From Panulirus ornatus (Eukaryota; Arthropoda; Malacostraca; Decapoda; Palinuridae), in NCBI RefSeq assembly GCF_036320965.1, contig NC_092290.1:3029420-3093419 (forward strand): 64,000 bases of DNA, read 5' to 3'. The stretch's first letter is position 1. Every line of letters begins with the position of its first letter. Under the pieces are notes generated by a model. The model was not told where the DNA came from and did no database searches. It saw only the letters and a list, made by a program, of their open reading frames with translations. The position numbers were made by a program, and so were the translations under genes. This document shows positions 58,641-64,000 of the stretch, piece by piece.

Positions 58641-58902
58641 AGGTTGCTATAAGATCCTGATATAAGCCAAGAGACCCTTATATAAGACGAAGGACCTGAA
58701 CATCAGTCAGTGTTGTTAAACGACAGTTTTTTGACAAGAATCTTCGAGTGTTGGAGGAACGAGGTGTGTCGAGATGTGAGGGTAGAGTGTTGGGGATGGT
58801 GGTGAGGTAGTGTGTGGGAAGGGAGATGTCGGTAGCGGTTGAGGCAGTGGTTGGCGATGAGGAAGGAAACGGCGGTCGAGGCGAAACAGAGATGTTGATG
58901 AG

Positions 58903-58903
<1 letters not shown>

Positions 58904-58963
<60 letters not shown>
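58904..58963. repeat. (GA)n microsatellite
   Basis: About 29 GA units. Confidence 0.95.
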
Positions 58964-58967
<4 letters not shown>

Positions 58968-59239
58968 ATAACAGCGACAGAACGGTGAAGATAATGGTGC
59001 AGCTGCCGGAAGCCAGCATGAGTTCTCCTCGACCTTCGCTACAAATTGGTCAAACTTCGTCGATCTTTAATTAGAGGGAAGCAGCGTCAGGCGTCGCTGA
59101 AACGCGCGGAACAAATGATACATCACAAGCCTAAAAAGGTGTAGATGGGCAAGCGAAACCACCTCCCTTGATTTGTTATGTTTACATCTGGGCTAAATGC
59201 ATCACGGAATAGATTCACCGTCGATTTAGCTGTCAAGGG

Positions 59240-59625
59240 ATGGCTTATTTATTTCTCAGTCAAGACCTTTGTGAAGCGAGGTGTATTTCCCATTGAGGAC
59301 CTGTGTGAAAGAAGGCTTACCTCTCAGTCAGGACCTGTGTGAAAGAAGGCTTACCTCTCAGTTAGGACCTGTGTGAAAGAAGGCTTACCTCTCAGTTAGG
59401 ACCTGCGTGAAAGAAGTCTTACCTCTCAGTCAGGACCTGTGTGAAAGAAGGCTTACCTCTCAGTTAGGACCTGTGTGAAAGAAGGCTTACCTCTCAGTTA
59501 GGACCTGCGTGAAAGAAGTCTTACCTCTCAGTCAGGACCTGTGTGAAAGAAGGCTTACTTCTCAGTCAGGACCTGTGTGAAAGAAGGCTTATCTCCCAGG
59601 CAGGACCTGCGTGAAAGTAAGACTT
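59240..59625. repeat. 34-bp minisatellite, about 10-11 copies with higher-order structure
   Basis: Units run GTGTGAAAGAAGGCTTACCT then CTCAGTCAGGACCT. Variant units (TTAGGACCT, and GCGTGAAAGAAGTC) are ordered so that a three-unit block of 102 bp is repeated (59350-59553). Confidence 0.92.
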
Positions 59626-62600
59626 GTTTCCTTCTTCCCCTACACAGACAGACCCAAGACCTGTAACCATGCCCTATGTAAGCAAACTCTCCACCATCTT
59701 TGGGCCTGACGACCTCCAGCGTTTTCCTATACCCGTTTTCTTGAGATGATTAACAACTACCAGTTTGCTCATAACTAGCAGGCTGGTATTTTAAAGGTAA
59801 TCTAATTAAACGTAGGGAACATATTCGCCTCTCGTGAGATTAGATGTAGGTGTGTTTATCATTTATAGACGTCAGGTTAGGGAAAATATTGCATTAAGTA
59901 AATCTGAGTTAGTGGGCAGGTATTTTTACATTTCCTGATACACATGTACCACTTGTCTCCAAATACGAACTGCTGTATGATTTATCAATGGGCCTGATTT
60001 TTTTTTTTTTATCATATATGATTTTATTTCTTAGACTTTCTCTATGAGTCAGTAGTAGATACGTTACCAATTTAGACTTCACGAGGATAGCTTGGTAACG
60101 CTGCTAAGACATCCCCCTGCCTCATCCTGTGGGCGTCCACAAGCAGGACTGTGGGTGTGGCACTCCCACACCCACCCCTTACCACCCATCCTCTCAGCTG
60201 TGGGTCCATGATTTTCCCACCCACACGGGCTCCACGCCCTCTTATATATATATACACACACACACATACGCTCCTCACTCACAGACAGGTCCCCCTTCCC
60301 GCACCCACACACAAATGCCAGAGAAACTCCTTTAGTCATGAACACATCGACAAGCTCACGGCTCATCCATCTCACTGTCTTTCTCCTCCAAGTTCTTCCA
60401 AAAGGCAGCGAGACAGAGACGCTCTCTCTCCCCAAGGGACAATTTAAACTAGTGTGTCTCCTTATGTCGTGGCTTATGAGCTTTCAAACTGCCCTTTGAA
60501 CTGAACTGCGAATTACTGTCATCTGATAGTGTTGAAAATGCGCCGTCAATGGATGGGTTTGCCAGCCAGGATCCCCTTTCAGACGCTGTTTCATTATGTG
60601 GCTAAATCTGTAATTATCTCGGTGTTAACGAGTCATTTGAGACGACGTCGGTAAAGTCAGTATCAACAAGTCATTTGAGGTGATGTAGGTAAGTTATTCA
60701 CTTCGAAAGCCCGGGAGAGAGGGTTATTTATACGACGAACGAAAGAGCAAGATTGGAGACGACCTACGCTTCCTCAGGTTCGTGACGGGGTTGAAAGCAA
60801 GGTGGTGAACTGCGGGACGCGCTTAGACCCACACAGGCAATTAAGGTCCCACTAAATTGTACCTCCCTTTCCCTCGATTTAGAATTCCCTGCGTGGCGAT
60901 TAAAGCAGCTCTTGGTGACACCGTAGGTGTCGAAGCCATCTTGGGAGAGCCACTGGGGTGGGTTGAGAAGGGTGGCGGGTGGGCGCGCACCCCATCGTCA
61001 GACAGAATTAGAGTATCGTTCAGCCGTAACTTAGATGTTTTGGAAGCATCACGGTGTGTCTTAGTGCCAAAACAAGACTGGGGTAATGCTTTCATTTTTA
61101 GACCTCTTTTTCTTTCGTATTTTCCGTTCTCTCCCATCCCAACCCTCCTCATCTTCTCTTCTCGTCCCATTTTCCTTCACAGTTCTACATTCTTCCTTCG
61201 CTGATATTTTTTTTTATTCACTTTTCGCAAATTTGGTTATTCCTAGGATTCATGTTAGTTGCCAAATGAAATCATAGTAATGATAATGATGATATTTAGC
61301 TGGAAGGTCAAAAAGATCGTAAAGAAAGAGAGAGAGAGAGCAAAATACTTCGTGTGGAGGTTGTCATCAGTAGACATTTACATACAAACACCCGAAAAAT
61401 TTCTTGAAATTCTCGTCAGGAGCTGAGAAGGATTTTGTCGCCAAAGTTAAATGGTGTGAGGAGGATGCTTTTGGGCGTAATAAAGGATTTACCATCCACT
61501 TATCCGTGGCCGTAGAGGATTAAGCTACTTATGCTAATATGGCGTTACAGTAAAGAGGATCTCTTGATCTGAACGAAATTACGTTTAGGAAATATTTATT
61601 AGAATAGCAGTAGTAGTGTGCTTGAACCGTGACCCCCATATATATATTATTGTCCTACATGTCTTGGGCAAAACATGTCCGTCGTGGTCATCCTGGGTGA
61701 CAAGGAGTTAGGGTAAGAAATAGAATGAAGAAATGAATTAGATCTTCTTATATATATATATATATTCTGCGTATTCCGTACACTTAATCAGAGTCTGTAA
61801 AATTTCTAAATGAAAAAGAAAAAACTTCTGAGAATAATTTCTCTCTACTTCACCTTTAGGTAAAGAGAAAATTTACATAAGTCTTCACGAAATGTTTCTT
61901 GGGCTTGAAATAAGCAGTTTGTTTACATTAGCTGACATCTGCATCATTCGCTATGGTCGGGTAATGGAGGGTGTTAAGGTGTGTGTACAGTGTGTGTGTG
62001 TGTGTGTAGACCTACACCCAGAAACTTACACCGAGACGAGTGTGTTAAGGTGTCGTGTGTGTTGGCTGCTTCCATGCATCTCGTTCTAAACGCAATGTTC
62101 GAGTCATTAACGAGCAACGCATGTGTTATTGTAGTCCCATATACTGGGTGTAACATAAGACTAGGACCTGTGGCGATACACAGGCTTTCCGCCCCTCATC
62201 TACACCCACACACTTCTTGGTTACACCCGAAGAAGTCTTCTCCTAGCGTGTGGATACGCTAAAAAGTGCACTTCTGCGTACAGGTTGGAGAGACGATCGC
62301 ATCCTTGCATCTTACACTTTGACGTTTCGAACTCTGTTTCGAGAAGGGTTTAGCTTCTTAGAAATGCTCAACCGTTTGTTTGAGTTTATAACTCTGTGTG
62401 TTTAACTCTCAAAGGCATAGATTTTTAATCTACGTTCATTTCATTCATTAGATATAACACATTTGTACAATAGAATCGGATTAAGATAAACCAAGTAATA
62501 GTTATAAATAATTTGGCAACAGAAATAGTAATTATCGTGTCATTAGTTTCTTTGTATATATATTTATGTATTATAATTATCATTGACCGAACATGGCAAG

Positions 62601-62650
62601 TAATTGTTTCTCATCGCTGCGTACAGTGAACACGAGCTAGTTTGAGTACA
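59626..62650. other. Intergenic, no gene seen
   Basis: Mixed composition with short GT, GA and AT runs (60243-60266, 61327-61340, 61750-61766, 61981-62008). No conserved coding signature. Confidence 0.5.
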
Positions 62651-62651
62651 A

Positions 62652-62935
62652 TATGATGGAAGGATCAGTTCTGAACACACCACTAGATGGAAGAGGCAGT
62701 TCTTAACATACCACTTGATGGAAGGGTTAGTTCTGAACATACCGCTTGATGGAAGGGTTAGTTCTGAACGTACCGCTTGATGGAAGGGTTAGTTCTGAAC
62801 ACACCACTAGATGGAAGAGGCAGTTCTTAACATACCGCTTGATGGAAGGGTTAGTTCTTAACATACCCCATGATGGAAGGGTTGGTTCTGAACATACCGC
62901 TTGATGGAAGGGTTAGTTCTGAACGTAACCTATGA
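62652..62935. repeat. 31-bp minisatellite, about 9 copies
   Basis: Units run GATGGAAGGGTTAGTTCTGA then ACATACCGCTT. A variant with AGATGGAAGAGGCAGTTCTTAA appears twice in the same relative place, suggesting block duplication. Confidence 0.9.
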
Positions 62936-63877
62936 CAGAGGGATCATCCGTGAACATACTGTACGAGAGAGAGAGGCCAGTTCTGAACATGCCACTACCC
63001 GCGCCACGCCTCACCACCTCCTCTCCTTCCGTGTGAATATTCGGCCTGGATTTCCAAGGTTTGTGTTCTGGATCGCCACCATCCCAGCGAGGCGCCCCTT
63101 TACCCACATGATGTAATGACTTCCTAATCGAAAATTCATTTATCGAGCGGTTCATCGGATGAGATACGACGCGAGCAGGAGGCCATTCAAAGCCCGCGTC
63201 GTAACGCCTGACGGGGTTTGTGTAGTGCGACACATTGTGGGACGTTGACGGCGAGTGCATATTGTCCGTCGGAGGAGAGATAAAGCGACGCGGGATCCGA
63301 CAGCCCCCCCGTAAACAAGACGTGTTGGCGACAAGAAGATCCGGGAAGCGATACGACGAGGCACACGACCCTAAACTCCCAGCCAAACCCTCATCCATTC
63401 TGCCCAGCTCGGGTTATCTCTCCCTCTCCTCCCCCGGCTGCGCCTCCTCCTCCTCCTTCCCCGTCCTGCCGCTGCCTCACCAAGGGTAGGGAGGGACTTG
63501 TGGGGTGGGGAGGAAAGGGGCGATTTGACCTACTTAGGGAGACGGGGAGGGAGGAGGAAACTAGGACTATACCAGCGGACCGTCAGGAGGAACATTTATC
63601 GGTTGGGTTCATTTGCGTTTGAAAATGTTGGATGGAACCAGCGAACGTATGTTGGATGTTGCTTACATACTGGATGGGTCGTATGTTGTTGAGAACATGT
63701 GGTGAGGTTGACCTTGCATTACGATGAATAGTCAAAGACGGTTGAGTGTATCGTCGGCGGCAAAACTACTGATATGTCTTAAAATTCTCCAGTTCTCTTG
63801 TTATGCATAGGTTGCTATATCCTGCTGCCTTCTGTTATTCGCTATTCATTATAGCATAACGCTTCATATGGTAGGCT

Positions 63878-63971
63878 ATAACCCCGTATAATAGTCTGTT
63901 ATAACCCCGTATAATAGCCTGCTATAACCCCGTATAATAGCCTGCTATAACCCTGTATAATAGCCTGCTAT
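63878..63971. repeat. 23-bp minisatellite at right end, about 4 copies
   Basis: Units begin ATAACCCCGTATAATAGCCT at 63878, 63901, 63924 and 63947. The last units decay into the window end. Confidence 0.9.
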
Positions 63972-64000
63972 CCCTTACTGCAGCCTGCCAGCCTATATGA

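Overview
The window is eukaryotic nuclear DNA, almost certainly from a crustacean and most likely a decapod. Three things point there. It holds one intact, intron-containing housekeeping gene with canonical GT-AG introns. It has an extreme load of di- and trinucleotide microsatellites and minisatellites. It carries several degraded retroelements whose tails and terminal segments resemble interspersed repeats I remember from decapod sequence; that last point is recollection and was not checked. There is no sign of prokaryotic operons, CRISPR arrays, rRNA or a convincing tRNA. The species cannot be fixed from the sequence.

Region by region. 1-24 kb is dominated by simple repeats: (CA/GT)n, (GA/CT)n, (AT)n, and minisatellites with 16, 21/42, 24, 32, 33, 39 and 50 bp units. 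Between them lie broken non-LTR retrotransposon fragments at about 0.86-1.24 kb (+), 2.33-2.46 kb (-), 19.45-20.13 kb (-) and 23.01-23.23 kb (-). At 23.35-23.48 kb two copies of a Penelope-type terminal repeat form a 54-bp-arm palindrome. 24-35 kb is mostly unannotatable intergenic DNA. A third copy of that terminal repeat at 29.4 kb keeps a hammerhead-ribozyme-like core on the minus strand.

35.39-44.64 kb (+) holds the only confident protein-coding gene, the orthologue of DRG2 (developmentally regulated GTP-binding protein 2). Its 8 coding exons and 7 introns splice to exactly 364 residues, the vertebrate DRG2 length, and all G-domain motifs and the C-terminal TGS domain are present. The 5' side has a CTCF-like and a YY1/Pho-like motif and a short upstream ORF whose stop overlaps a second upstream ATG. 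The 3' side has an AATAAA overlapping the stop codon and another about 540 bp downstream. Introns 4 and 7 hold eroded LINE 3' ends, and intron 3 holds a small inverted-repeat element.

45-64 kb returns to intergenic DNA. It has two copies of one SINE-like family (48.3 kb + and 57.4-57.6 kb -) whose 3' tail resembles the tail of the LINE fragment at 23.0 kb. It also has further minisatellites (34-bp units with higher-order structure at 59.3 kb, 31-bp at 62.7 kb, 23-bp at the right edge) and more dinucleotide arrays. Most long open frames in the window are translated repeats and are not annotated as genes.
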